From: Mycolicibacterium agri
GTDB taxonomy: Bacteria > Actinomycetota > Actinomycetes > Mycobacteriales > Mycobacteriaceae
Direction: 5' to 3'
Length of the DNA stretch: 64,000 bases
Assembly (NCBI RefSeq): GCF_002553505.1
Contig: NZ_PDCP01000031.1
Location: forward strand, 1-64,000
The notes below the pieces were generated by a model that saw nothing but the letters and a program-made list of their open reading frames with translations, did no database searches and had not been told where the DNA came from. Shown piece by piece: positions 7,970 to 16,941 of the stretch. How positions within the stretch are numbered: the first letter of the stretch is position 1; each line of letters starts with the position of its first letter. The position numbers and the translations under genes were made by a program.

Positions 7970-8980
7970 ATGTCCGACGTCAAATCCCGTTCGCGGCTCT
8001 CGTCTTGGACCTACGCCCTGCGCACCACCAACCCGCCGCCCGACGGACCGGTCGACCTCGTCACCCGCTGGCTGGTGGTGACGCGGGCGGCGGTATTGCC
8101 GATGACGCTGGTCTCCGGTCTGGTGGCTGCGCTGCTGGCGGTCGGCGAGCCCGGCCTGGACTGGCGCTGGCTGGTGTTGGCGCTGATCGGGATCACGCTC
8201 GCGCACGTCGCCAACAACCTGATGAACGACCTGTTCGACACCCAGGTCGGCACCGACAGCACCACCTACCCGCGCGCCCTGTACGCGCCGCATCCCGTGT
8301 TGTCCGGTCTGGTCAGCCGTAAGACGCTGCTGGTGTCGATCCTTCTGGTCAACCTTGCCGACCTCGCGATCCTCCTGGTCCTCACGGCGGCGCGCGGCTG
8401 GCCGGTGCTGGCCTTCGCGCTGGCCGGCTTCGTCCTCAGCGTCGCCTACACCGCGCCGCCGCTGCGGCTGAAGAAGCACGGCCTCGGCGAGCCCGATGTG
8501 TTTGTCGTCTGGGGACCGTTGATGGTCTGCGGCACCTACTACTCCGCCGTCGGCACCGTCGGCTGGGACATCGTGCTGGCGTCCCTGCCGTACGGCTTGT
8601 TGTGCACCACGGTGTTGATGGGCAAGCACATCGACAAGATCCCGTTCGACGCGCCTCTCGGAATCCACACGCTACCAGTGATTCTCGGCGACCGCCGCGC
8701 CCGCGCCGCGACGCTGGCGATGATGGTCGGCTTCTACATCCTCGTCGCCGTGGCCGTCGCGCTCGGCGCCATGCCGTGGCCCGCGCTCATCGTCGTTCTC
8801 GCCATTCCGCGGCTGTGGAAGGTGTGGCCGCGGTTCCGCCGCCCACCGCCTGACGAGCCGCCGCCGGACTATCCGGTGTGGCCGCTGTGGTACGCCGCAC
8901 TGGCCTGGCTGCACGTGCGTCAGGCCGGCGCTCTGCTGGTGCTCGGCCTCGCCATCGGCGCCGTGCTCGAGGTCGTCTGA
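7970..8980 (+). CDS. UbiA-family prenyltransferase
   Basis: The 336-residue integral membrane protein belongs to the UbiA superfamily, which transfers prenyl chains to aromatic or other acceptors. The first Asp-rich motif is NNLMNDLFDTQVGTD (residues 82-96) and the second, weaker one is KHIDKIPFD (about 218-226). At least seven hydrophobic segments are visible. The start lies 3 nt after the exported-protein stop. It is not in a menaquinone gene cluster here, so menA is not claimed; a specialised lipid or quinone-type acceptor is possible. Confidence 0.85.
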   Translation: MSDVKSRSRLSSWTYALRTTNPPPDGPVDLVTRWLVVTRAAVLPMTLVSGLVAALLAVGEPGLDWRWLVLALIGITLAHVANNLMNDLFDTQVGTDSTTYPRALYAPHPVLSGLVSRKTLLVSILLVNLADLAILLVLTAARGWPVLAFALAGFVLSVAYTAPPLRLKKHGLGEPDVFVVWGPLMVCGTYYSAVGTVGWDIVLASLPYGLLCTTVLMGKHIDKIPFDAPLGIHTLPVILGDRRARAATLAMMVGFYILVAVAVALGAMPWPALIVVLAIPRLWKVWPRFRRPPPDEPPPDYPVWPLWYAALAWLHVRQAGALLVLGLAIGAVLEVV

Positions 8981-8990
8981 CTACAGCGCA

Positions 8991-9713
8991 TCACACCGCG
9001 ATTCCGCCGCCGTCGACGTGCAGCGTCGAGCCCGTGACGAAGCTGGCGCGCGGAGAGGCCAGGAACAGCACCGCCTCGGCGATCTCCTCCGGAGATGCAG
9101 TGCGGCCCAGCGGTAGTGACCGCCCCAGCTCTTCGTTCGTCTCGCCCCATTCGGCGACGACGCCCTCGGTGCGCGTTGGTCCTGGCGCCACCGAATTCAC
9201 CCGCACACCGTCGGCACCGAATTCGACAGCCCATGTGCGGGTGAGTGATTCGAGTGCCGCCTTGGAGGCGCTGTATCCGGATGCGCTCGGCACTCCCTTG
9301 GCCGCGACCAGCGAGGTGACGTTGACGATGCTTCCGCGGCCACGTGCCAACATGCCCGGCACTAGTTGCGCCACAAGGTAATACGCGCCGCGCACATTGG
9401 TGTCGAAGATCGCCTCGAACGCCGCGATATTCTGGTCGACCGTCAGGGCGGACGGGAAGCTGGCGGCGTTGTTGACGACGATGTCGACGTCGCCCGCCTC
9501 ACGCACCAGGTCAGCGACCGACTCGAGATCGGCGAGGTCGGCGCGGATGAACCGCACATCGCCGTCGATGCCTGCGGCGGCCTGCTCGCCGCGCAACGTG
9601 TCTCGGCCTGTGATGATGACCGACGCGCCCTCGCGTGCCAGCAGACGGGCCGCGGCCAGGCCGATGCCCGCCGTGCCGCCGGTGACCAACGCGGTCTGAT
9701 TCGCCAATTCCAT
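8991..9713 (-). CDS. Short-chain dehydrogenase/reductase
   Basis: The 240-residue protein is a classical SDR, an NAD(P)-dependent oxidoreductase of a hydroxyl/keto group. It has the cofactor motif TGGTAGIG (11-18), NNAAS (81-85) and catalytic Ser134, Tyr147 and Lys151 (YSASK), plus the GDIxxxVxFLAS-type C-terminus. The gene converges on the UbiA gene with a 10-nt gap. The substrate cannot be inferred from the neighbours. Confidence 0.9.
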   Translation of the reverse strand: MELANQTALVTGGTAGIGLAAARLLAREGASVIITGRDTLRGEQAAAGIDGDVRFIRADLADLESVADLVREAGDVDIVVNNAASFPSALTVDQNIAAFEAIFDTNVRGAYYLVAQLVPGMLARGRGSIVNVTSLVAAKGVPSASGYSASKAALESLTRTWAVEFGADGVRVNSVAPGPTRTEGVVAEWGETNEELGRSLPLGRTASPEEIAEAVLFLASPRASFVTGSTLHVDGGGIAV

Positions 9714-9728
9714 TGAGTGCTCCTCGTT

Positions 9729-9923
9729 TTAGCAGCTGGGGTCGACGAACTCGGTCGCGAAGCCCAGAGGGTGGACAAGTGATGTGCATTCGGGCGAAGC
9801 GGCCGAAGCGGTTGCCAGCGCGTCGATGAGCGTGGCCGCCGCCAGTGCGGCCGTGATCACGATCGATGCCAACAACATGCCGATCGCCCTGACATTCGAC
9901 GGATGTCGGGAACGGGTTTGCAT
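9729..9923 (-). CDS. Small exported or membrane-anchored peptide
   Basis: The 64-residue product has a basic N-terminus (MQTRSRHPSNVR), one hydrophobic stretch (about 14-36) and a short tail with two cysteines, one of them the last residue. This looks like a signal peptide or anchor with a small exported domain. The ATG at 9923 has GGAAGG upstream; an upstream in-frame start at 9968 would add an Arg-rich run. It lies 15 nt upstream of the SDR on the same strand. Unrecognised; it could be spurious. Confidence 0.45.
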   Translation of the reverse strand: MQTRSRHPSNVRAIGMLLASIVITAALAAATLIDALATASAASPECTSLVHPLGFATEFVDPSC

Positions 9924-10032
9924 GATGAGCCTTCCGGTCGGTCCGCGGCGTCGTCGCCGTCGGTTCATCAGCTATGACCGGACGCGATGTGCGCTTGTGA
10001 CGGTGGCAGGCGAGATCTGCGTCACGTGCCAG

Positions 10033-10926
10033 CTACAGCGGGGTGGACAGCCGGCTCAACTTCTCGGGCGCCAACACCCACAGCAACCGGTCGATGCCGT
10101 CGGCAGAAGTGCTGGCAGCCAGCAGGGCGATGACCTCGCCCGCGCGGGAGATCACCATGCAGTCCTGACCGTTGGCCTGAATCCAGTCGACCGAGGTATC
10201 GGTCCAGAACGTGGGGGAGAACGCCTTGAGGAACTTGGCCACCACCGTCTTCCCGCGCACGGGTACGCGGGAAGCGCCGCGCATTCCGTTGCCGTCGGTG
10301 TAGCTGACGACGTCCTCGGCCAGCAGCGCCTCCAGCCGCTGCAGATCGCCCTGCTGCGCGGCCGCCACGAGCGCCTCCAGCAGCCTCTTCTGCTCAGCCG
10401 AATCCACCGGAGCGCGACGCTCGGCGGCGATGTGCTTGCGGGCGCGCGACACCAGCTGGCGCGCGTTGTCCGCTTTGACCTGCAGGACGTCGCCGATCTG
10501 AGCGTAGGGGTAGTCGAACGCCTCGCGCAGCACGTAGGCGGCCCGCTCGGTGGCGGGCAGCCGCTCGAGAAGCATGAGCGTGACCAACTCGAGCGCCTCG
10601 CCGCGTTCGGCGCCCAGTTGCGGATCGGAGCTGGTGTCGATCGGCTCGGGAAGCCATGGGCCGATGTAGGTTTCGTGCCGCGCGCGCGCCGACTGCAGCG
10701 CGTTGATGCACAACCGCGTGGTGGTCGTCGCGAGGAACGCCGCAGGGTCGGCGACCGTGCTGCGATTGTAGTTCTGCCAGCGCAGCCAGGCGTCTTGCAC
10801 GATGTCCTCGGCCTCGGTGCGGCTGCCGAGCATGCGGTAGGCGATGCCGAACAGACGGCCACGAACGGCGATGAAATCCTCTGTCGCCTGGTCGAGACCG
10901 GATGACGCGCCGTCGCCCGCAGTCAT
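10033..10926 (-). CDS. sigJ: ECF sigma factor, SigJ/ECF41-like
   Basis: The 297-residue protein has ECF region 2 (about 15-85; GIAYRMLGSRTEAEDIVQDAW) and region 4 (about 110-170; LPATERAAYVLREAFDYPYAQIG). A C-terminal SnoaL/NTF2-like extension follows (about 180-297). Such extensions define SigJ/ECF41-type sigma factors, where the tail controls activity in place of a separate anti-sigma factor. The DGNG sequence near residue 219 lies where ECF41 proteins have a conserved Gly motif. The ATG at 10926 gives the normal family length. It is divergent, by 44 bp, from the DUF2236 protein, a likely target. The symbol is a family-level assignment. Confidence 0.82.
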   Translation of the reverse strand: MTAGDGASSGLDQATEDFIAVRGRLFGIAYRMLGSRTEAEDIVQDAWLRWQNYNRSTVADPAAFLATTTTRLCINALQSARARHETYIGPWLPEPIDTSSDPQLGAERGEALELVTLMLLERLPATERAAYVLREAFDYPYAQIGDVLQVKADNARQLVSRARKHIAAERRAPVDSAEQKRLLEALVAAAQQGDLQRLEALLAEDVVSYTDGNGMRGASRVPVRGKTVVAKFLKAFSPTFWTDTSVDWIQANGQDCMVISRAGEVIALLAASTSADGIDRLLWVLAPEKLSRLSTPL

Positions 10927-10970
10927 CTGATCATCCAAGCACAGCAACGCATGGCGGTACCGTCGGTGGT

Positions 10971-11897
10971 ATGAGCCTGTTGAGTGATCTGGGTCCGGTG
11001 CGGGCCGGGCTGGGCCGGGCGCTGTTCGGCCTGGTCGCCGGGCCCGACGGCCACGACAACAGGGCCCGCATCCACCACACGCCCGGGCCGCGGTGGTTCG
11101 CCGAGGATCGCCCGATCCGCCGGGTGCATGCCGACGCATCGATGTTCGTCGGGGGTCTGCGGGCGCTGCTGCTGCAATCGCTGCATCCGCTGGCGATGGC
11201 GGGCGTCGCCCAGCACTCCGACTACCGCGGCGATCCGTGGGGCAGGCTGCAGCGCACCAGCACCTTCCTCGCGGTGACGACGTTCGGCACGGCGCAGGAT
11301 GCGCAGCGTGCGGTCGACAAGGTGCGCGGGATTCATCGCCGCGTCCACGGCATCGCTCCCGACGGTAGGCCGTATCGGGCGTCGGATCCGCATCTGCTGG
11401 AGTGGGTGCACATCGCGGAAGTCGACAGCTTTCTGCTGGCGCATCAACGCTACGGCGCTGCGCCGCTCGACCAGGACGGCCGCGACGGGTACGTGGCCGA
11501 CACCGCCCGAGTCGCCGAGGCGTTGGGTGTCGAGAATCCGCCTCGCACCGAAGCGCAACTGCGGCAACGGATCAACGACTACCGACCGGAAATGCGCGGC
11601 ACGGCGGAGGCTCGCGACGCCGCCCGGTTCCTGTTGTTGACGCCGCCGCTGCCGCTGTACGCGCGAGCGCCATACGGTGTGCTGGCGGCGACGTCGGTGT
11701 CGTTGCTGCCGCCGTGGGCGCGTGCCCCGCTGTGGTTGCCCTATATGCCGCCGGTGGAAGCCACCGTCATCAAAATGGCGGGCAATGCCGTCGTCGGCAC
11801 CATTCGATGGGCGTTGGCAGCCAGCCGCGATCAGTCACCGGACACGGCGGCGCGCGGACGCGAAGGCGGCACCGCGGCGAGCAACTCGCGCGTGTAA
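10971..11897 (+). CDS. MpaB/DUF2236-family oxygenase-like protein
   Basis: The 308-residue protein belongs to the DUF2236 (MpaB, latex-clearing-protein-like) family of b-type-haem oxygenases. The characteristic block is AGVAQHSDYRGDPWGRLQRT (about 76-95), which contains the conserved His. Segments rich in Trp/Pro (LLPPWARAPLWLPYMP) follow. The ATG at 10971 lies 44 bp from the divergent ECF sigma gene. The last 67 nt overlap the 3' end of the convergent ABC ATPase gene. The substrate is unknown. Confidence 0.82.
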   Translation: MSLLSDLGPVRAGLGRALFGLVAGPDGHDNRARIHHTPGPRWFAEDRPIRRVHADASMFVGGLRALLLQSLHPLAMAGVAQHSDYRGDPWGRLQRTSTFLAVTTFGTAQDAQRAVDKVRGIHRRVHGIAPDGRPYRASDPHLLEWVHIAEVDSFLLAHQRYGAAPLDQDGRDGYVADTARVAEALGVENPPRTEAQLRQRINDYRPEMRGTAEARDAARFLLLTPPLPLYARAPYGVLAATSVSLLPPWARAPLWLPYMPPVEATVIKMAGNAVVGTIRWALAASRDQSPDTAARGREGGTAASNSRV

Positions 11898-13462
11898 TCC
11901 TGCTCGGGAGAATCGAACAACTCTGCGGCGGGTCGATATTCGACGGCGGCGCCGTCACGCATGACGAGTACATCGTGGCTCATCCGTTGGATGACCGCGA
12001 GGTCGTGGCCGATGAACAGATACGCCAGGTGCAGCTCGCGCTGCAGATCGGCAAGCAAGTCCAGCACACGCGCCTGCACCGAGACATCGAGCGACGCCGT
12101 CGACTCATCGAGGATGAGCAGGTCGGGTTCGCCGGCGAGCGCGCGGGCGATGCTCACCCGCTGCCGCTGCCCACCGGAGAGCTCGTGCGGATAACGCGAC
12201 GCGAATCCGCCCGGCAGACCGACGAGTTCGAGCAGTTCTTCGACGCGCTTGCGACGCCCGTGCTTTCCGTTGGCGAGCCGATGCACCCGCAGCGGCTCTT
12301 CGATCGCGGCTCCCGCACGCATCCGCGGGTTCAACGACGAGTACGGGTCCTGGAAGACCAGGCTGATGCGTCTGCGCAGCGCCTTCGCGGCGGCACCGCG
12401 CACACCGAACACGTCGCTGCCGTCCAACGAGGCGCTGCCCGCGTGCGGCTCGACCAACCCGGTGAGGGCGCCCGCGACGGTCGACTTGCCCGATCCGGAC
12501 TCGCCGACCAATCCGAGCGTCGAGCCGCGTCGGATCTGAAATGTCAAGTCCTTCACCGCGTGCACGGTCGAGCGACCCACCGGGGTGCTCACGGCGAACC
12601 GCACATCGAGCCCGTCGACACGCAGCAGCACCGGGGCATCGGAATCCACGGGCGGCGGGCCCTGGTCGCCGACGAGCGGACGCGACTCCAGCAGTTCTCG
12701 CGTGTAGGGCTGCTGGGGTCGGTCGAACACATCGAGGATCGGCGCCTGCTCGACGGCCTGGCCGTCCTGCAGCACCGTGACATCGTCGGCCACTTGACCG
12801 ATGACGCCGAGGTCGTGGCTGATCCACACCACAGCGGTGCCGAAATCACGCTGCAACTCGCGCACCAACTCGATGATCTGCGCCTGCGTCGTCACGTCCA
12901 GCGCGGTCGTCGGCTCGTCGGCGATCAGCAGCTCGGGGTCGCACGCCAACGCGATCGCGATCATCACCCGCTGGCGTTGGCCGCCCGACAGCTGATGAGG
13001 GTAGGAGTTCAGCCGGGTCTGCGGATCGGGCAGTCCGACCGCCTCGATGAGCTCGAGCGCGCGGTCGGTGGCCTGCCTCCGTGTCATGTTGCGGTGGGCC
13101 TCAAGCGATTCGGTGATCTGCCGTTCGACGGTCAGCAGCGGGTTCAGCGACGTTCCCGGGTCCTGGAAGACGAATCCGATGCGGCCCCCGTGCACTTCGC
13201 GCAGCGTTCTGGGGGAGGCGCCGACGAGCTGTGTCGATACGGCATCCGATGCACCGCCCAACGTGCTGGTGCCGGTGACGACCGCGCCGGGTGCGTCCAG
13301 CAGGCCGGTCGCCGCCAACACCGTCATCGACTTGCCCGAACCCGATTCGCCGACGATGCCCAGCGTCGCATCCCGTTCGACATCGAACGAGACGCCCCGC
13401 ACGATCTCTCGTCGCCCGATCCGCACTCGCAGGTCGCGCACGCTCAATACCGGGTCAGCCAC
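11831..13462 (-). CDS. dppD: Peptide ABC transporter ATP-binding protein with two nucleotide-binding domains
   Basis: The 543-residue protein is a tandem of two complete ABC ATPase domains that energises a Dpp/Opp-type importer. Domain 1 has GESGSGKS (38-45), the signature LSGGQRQR and LLIADEPTTAL. Domain 2 (from about 265) has its own GESGSGKST, LSGGQRQR and LLILDESTA. In most bacteria DppD and DppF are separate; the fused form is the one I recall for mycobacterial DppD. The GTG start overlaps the upstream permease stop by 8 nt, so the four genes are coupled. The 3' end overlaps the convergent DUF2236 gene. Confidence 0.92.
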   Translation of the reverse strand: MADPVLSVRDLRVRIGRREIVRGVSFDVERDATLGIVGESGSGKSMTVLAATGLLDAPGAVVTGTSTLGGASDAVSTQLVGASPRTLREVHGGRIGFVFQDPGTSLNPLLTVERQITESLEAHRNMTRRQATDRALELIEAVGLPDPQTRLNSYPHQLSGGQRQRVMIAIALACDPELLIADEPTTALDVTTQAQIIELVRELQRDFGTAVVWISHDLGVIGQVADDVTVLQDGQAVEQAPILDVFDRPQQPYTRELLESRPLVGDQGPPPVDSDAPVLLRVDGLDVRFAVSTPVGRSTVHAVKDLTFQIRRGSTLGLVGESGSGKSTVAGALTGLVEPHAGSASLDGSDVFGVRGAAAKALRRRISLVFQDPYSSLNPRMRAGAAIEEPLRVHRLANGKHGRRKRVEELLELVGLPGGFASRYPHELSGGQRQRVSIARALAGEPDLLILDESTASLDVSVQARVLDLLADLQRELHLAYLFIGHDLAVIQRMSHDVLVMRDGAAVEYRPAAELFDSPEQDYTRELLAAVPPSRPRAAVSGD

Positions 13463-14333
13463 TGCGCCTCCGAGCTTCGATCATCGTGCGCTGCTTGGGA
13501 TCCAACACGTCGCGCAACCCGTCGCCGAGCAGATTGAGCGCCAGCACGATGACGACGATGGCGGCCCCCGGGAACACCGCCATCCACCACGCGAGCGTGA
13601 CGAAGCCCTGCGAGTCGAAGATCATCCGCCCCAACGAGGGCTGCGGCGGCTGAATGCCCAAACCGAGGAACGACAGCGCCGCCTCCGACAGGATCGCGAA
13701 CGCCAGCGACAGCGATGTCTGAACGATCAGCGGCCCAGCGATGTTCGGCAGAATATGGCGGCCGAGCGTGAAAAGGTGCCCGGTGCCCATGGTGCGCGAC
13801 GCCTGAACGAAGGGCTCCACTCTCACGCTGAGCGTGCTGGCGCGTGCCACGCGGGCGAAGATCGGGGTGTAGACGATTCCGATCGCCAGAATCGTCGTCG
13901 TGACACCTGGACCCAGTATTGCGACCACCGCCAGCGCGAGAAGCAGCACCGGAAACGCGAACATCACGTCGACCATCCGCATCACCACGGTGTCCAGCCA
14001 GCCGCCGCGGTAACCGGCGACCACACCGATCGTCACGCCGACGACAACCGCGAACGCCACACTCACCACGGCGACCCGCATCGATGCCTGCACGGCGACC
14101 AACACCCGCGACAGCACGTCGCGGCCGAGTTCGTCTGTGCCGAACCAATGCTCGCCGCTGGGCGGGCGCAACGCGTTCGGCACGTCGACGTCGTTGGTGC
14201 CGAACGGCACGATCCACTGCGCGGTCACCGCGATCACTAACACGACGGCGAGCACGATCGCGCTGCCCACCGTCACCGGATTGCCCGCCAGCAACCGCAG
14301 CGACGACACCCTCGACTGTTCCTGTGTGGTCAT
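13455..14333 (-). CDS. dppC: Peptide ABC transporter permease, DppC-like
   Basis: The 292-residue inner-membrane permease has an N-terminal OppC_N-type segment with HWFGTDELGRDVLSR (about 62-76). Six membrane spans follow, and the EAA-like coupling loop is near EPFVQASRTMGTGHLFTLGRHILPN. Its start ATG overlaps the DppB stop (ATGA), and its own 3' end overlaps dppD. It forms the heterodimeric channel with the DppB-like protein. Confidence 0.92.
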   Translation of the reverse strand: MTTQEQSRVSSLRLLAGNPVTVGSAIVLAVVLVIAVTAQWIVPFGTNDVDVPNALRPPSGEHWFGTDELGRDVLSRVLVAVQASMRVAVVSVAFAVVVGVTIGVVAGYRGGWLDTVVMRMVDVMFAFPVLLLALAVVAILGPGVTTTILAIGIVYTPIFARVARASTLSVRVEPFVQASRTMGTGHLFTLGRHILPNIAGPLIVQTSLSLAFAILSEAALSFLGLGIQPPQPSLGRMIFDSQGFVTLAWWMAVFPGAAIVVIVLALNLLGDGLRDVLDPKQRTMIEARRRSG

Positions 14334-15298
14334 GACAACCGAATCCTCGGGTCGACGACCGCATACAACAGGTCCACGAGAAGGTTGATCAGCAAGAACA
14401 GCGCTGCGATCAGCAGCACCGCGCCCTGGATGATCGGATAGTCACGGGCCGCGACGGCGTTGTACACGAGTCGGCCCAATCCGGGCCAGGCGAACACCAC
14501 CTCGACGACAATGACGCCACTGAGGATGGTGGCCAGCTGGATGCCGGTGATGGTCAATACCGGGATCGCGGCGTTGCGCACCGTGTGCCGCATGGTCACC
14601 ACCCGCGGTGGGAGCCCTTTGGACCGCGCGGTGCGCACGTATCCCATTGCCGCGACGTCCAATACGGCCGAGCGGATGTAGCGTGTCATGATCGCGCCCG
14701 CGACGAGCCCCACGGTGAGGCCGGGCAGGATGATGTGGCGCAGCCAGCCGGCCGGGTCGTCGAACAGCGGCCGGTACCCCGACGTCGGCAGCCAGTGCAG
14801 GGTCGAGGCGAAGAACGCGATCAGCAGGATCCCCATCCAGAAGTCGGGGATCGACACGCCGAATTGGCTTGTCACGCGCACGATCGCGTCGCTGATGCGG
14901 CCCTCGTGCAGCGCCGACCACACTCCCGCGGGCAGCGCGATGAGCAGGGCGATGATGATGCCGACGACGCCGAGGGACACCGTGGCGGGCAGCCGCTCCA
15001 GCAGTGTGACCGTGACGGGATCGCCGTTGCGGAAGCTCACTCCCAGATCGCCGGTGAGGGCCGAGCCGGCGTAGCCGAAGAACTGTTCGTAGAGGGGACG
15101 ATCCAATCCGCTCGCCGCGCGCAACGCCTCGTAGGCCTCCGGCGTGTAACGGGTGCCCAGCGCGATGCGCACGGGATCGCCGGGAACCAGGTGCACAAGG
15201 GCGAACACGACGATGAGCACACCGACCATCACGATGAGCGAATACAGCAGGCGACGCACCAGAAAGCGCAACACGGGGCTGGTGAGGATGCGCGTCAC
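14330..15298 (-). CDS. dppB: Peptide ABC transporter permease, DppB-like
   Basis: The 322-residue permease has the DppB layout: an N-terminal span, a periplasmic-type segment with the conserved LVPGDPVRIALG (about 35-46), then five more spans. The coupling loop is YVRTARSKGLPPRVVTMRH (about 222-240). It overlaps the upstream substrate-binding-protein gene by 4 nt (ATGA). This is the standard channel partner of DppC in peptide or nickel importers. Confidence 0.92.
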   Translation of the reverse strand: MTRILTSPVLRFLVRRLLYSLIVMVGVLIVVFALVHLVPGDPVRIALGTRYTPEAYEALRAASGLDRPLYEQFFGYAGSALTGDLGVSFRNGDPVTVTLLERLPATVSLGVVGIIIALLIALPAGVWSALHEGRISDAIVRVTSQFGVSIPDFWMGILLIAFFASTLHWLPTSGYRPLFDDPAGWLRHIILPGLTVGLVAGAIMTRYIRSAVLDVAAMGYVRTARSKGLPPRVVTMRHTVRNAAIPVLTITGIQLATILSGVIVVEVVFAWPGLGRLVYNAVAARDYPIIQGAVLLIAALFLLINLLVDLLYAVVDPRIRLS

Positions 15299-16830
15299 GG
15301 CGCGCCGCCTTCGTTGACGGCGGTGGTGCGGAACCGAATCGCCTTGTCGCGCCGAGCATCATAGCCGGTCACGTTCGGCGACCACGCCTGGATGACCGAC
15401 GGGTTGTACAGGAAGATGTAGCTGCATTCGTCGGCGATGATCGTCGCTGCCCTGCGGTAGATGTCCGCGCGGGCCTGCGGGTCGGTCTCCACTCGGCCGG
15501 CGTCGAGCAGCCGGTCCACCTCCGGGTTCGAGTACTTCTGCGCGTTGCTGCTGCCGTCGGTGTGGTGCTGGGCGTAGTAGAAGTCGTCGGGGTCGATGTT
15601 GCCGAGCCAGCCCATCATCAGCATGTCGAAGTGGCCGGTGTTCTGCTCGTCGAGCCAGGTGGCAAAGTCGACGGTGCGGATATCGACGGTGATGCCAAGC
15701 GGCGCAAGGTTATCGGCGATGATCTGGGCGGCGGTGACGGTTTCGGGATACTCGTTGGTGACCAGCATGTCGATCTTCTGCGGCGACGCGTTGGCCTCCT
15801 GCAACAGCTGCTTGGCCCGGTCGATGTCGTAGTCGTATCTGTGGTAGTCGGTGTACCAGGGATTGCCCTGCGGGATCGCGAGCTGGTTGGCCGCCGCGGT
15901 GCCGTAGCTGGTGGCGGCGACGATGGCGTCGCGGTCGATGCCGTAGGCGATGGCCTGCCGTACGCGGACGTCGTTCCACGGCGGTCGGGCCTCGTTGAGG
16001 GCGAGATACCAGTAGTCGTTGCTCGGCGTGACGGCCAGGTGAAGCGAGTCGTCGTCCTTGAGTTGGTTGACGCGCTGGGTGGGAACCGAGTCGGTCCAAT
16101 CGATCTCACCGGCCTGCAACGCTGAGAGCGCGGTGGATTTCTCGGGGATGAAGCGGAAGACGACGCCCGCCACCTTCGGCACACCGCCCCAGTAGTTGGG
16201 GTTGGCCTTCAAGGAGATCGAGTCGCCGCTTTTCTGGTTCTCGAAGGAGAACGGCCCGGTGCCGATCGGGTGAGCGGCGATCTGGCCGCTTTCGACGTTC
16301 TCGCGTTGCACGATCGCCATGCCCTTGAAGCCGCCCAGGTTGGTGAGCAGATTCGGCGTGGGCTGCTTGAGCTGCAGGACGACGGTGGTCGGGTTGGTCG
16401 CGCGGACGTCGGTGACGGCGCTGAGCTTGTCGGCGTTGGTCAACTCCTCATCGATGATGCGACGGTAGGTGTAGACGACGTCGTCGGCGGTGAACGGTTT
16501 GCCGTCGTGAAATGTCACATTGGGGCGCAGGTGAAACGTCCACGTGCGTTGATCGGGGCTGACATCCCACGATTCGGCCAGCGCCGGGCGCATCTCGAGG
16601 TTCGCATCCGGCTCGACGAGGGTGTCGTAGACGTTTTCGAGGACCTCGAAGGAGAAGTACGCGCTGGTCTTGTTGGGGTCGAGTTGGTCGGGTTCACCGC
16701 CGATCGCCGCCACCAGGCGTCCCGAAGTGTCGCCACCGAGGTCCACTCTTTCCCCGGTTGAACAGGCGGTGAGGGCGAAGATCAGCGAGGTGATGAACAC
16801 GACAGCGGTCCATCGCGCCGCATTCGTCAT
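15295..16830 (-). CDS. dppA: Peptide ABC transporter substrate-binding lipoprotein (SBP family 5)
   Basis: The 511-residue lipoprotein captures the transported ligand outside the membrane. The signal peptide ends in the lipobox LTAC-S with Cys23. The family-5 profile follows: GGEPDQLDPNKTS, LAESWDVSPDQRTWTFHLR, FHDGKPFTADDVVY and GTGPF. I chose the ATG at 16830 because it gives a compact lipoprotein signal and has AGGGGG upstream; an ATG at 16848 is possible. It is first in the coupled dppABCD-like operon. Peptides are likely, but family 5 also binds haem, nickel chelates and sugars. Confidence 0.9.
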   Translation of the reverse strand: MTNAARWTAVVFITSLIFALTACSTGERVDLGGDTSGRLVAAIGGEPDQLDPNKTSAYFSFEVLENVYDTLVEPDANLEMRPALAESWDVSPDQRTWTFHLRPNVTFHDGKPFTADDVVYTYRRIIDEELTNADKLSAVTDVRATNPTTVVLQLKQPTPNLLTNLGGFKGMAIVQRENVESGQIAAHPIGTGPFSFENQKSGDSISLKANPNYWGGVPKVAGVVFRFIPEKSTALSALQAGEIDWTDSVPTQRVNQLKDDDSLHLAVTPSNDYWYLALNEARPPWNDVRVRQAIAYGIDRDAIVAATSYGTAAANQLAIPQGNPWYTDYHRYDYDIDRAKQLLQEANASPQKIDMLVTNEYPETVTAAQIIADNLAPLGITVDIRTVDFATWLDEQNTGHFDMLMMGWLGNIDPDDFYYAQHHTDGSSNAQKYSNPEVDRLLDAGRVETDPQARADIYRRAATIIADECSYIFLYNPSVIQAWSPNVTGYDARRDKAIRFRTTAVNEGGAP

Positions 16831-16941
16831 GCCAACACCCCCTGCCATCACCCCCTCCCGTTTCTACCCGGGATGCGCGCGGATCGAAACGCCCGGTTTG
16901 GGGTTCCGACGTTTACATTGAATGCTCTATGATTTCTGGTC

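Noticed and set aside
9784..10905. Rightward open frame of over 370 codons opposite the sigma factor
   Set aside because: It is antisense to a complete ECF sigma factor and lacks recognisable domains.
11402..13537. Very long rightward open frame (over 700 codons) opposite the ABC ATPase gene
   Set aside because: It is antisense to a clear two-domain ABC ATPase, has Arg/His/Gln-rich composition typical of high-GC shadows and matches no family.
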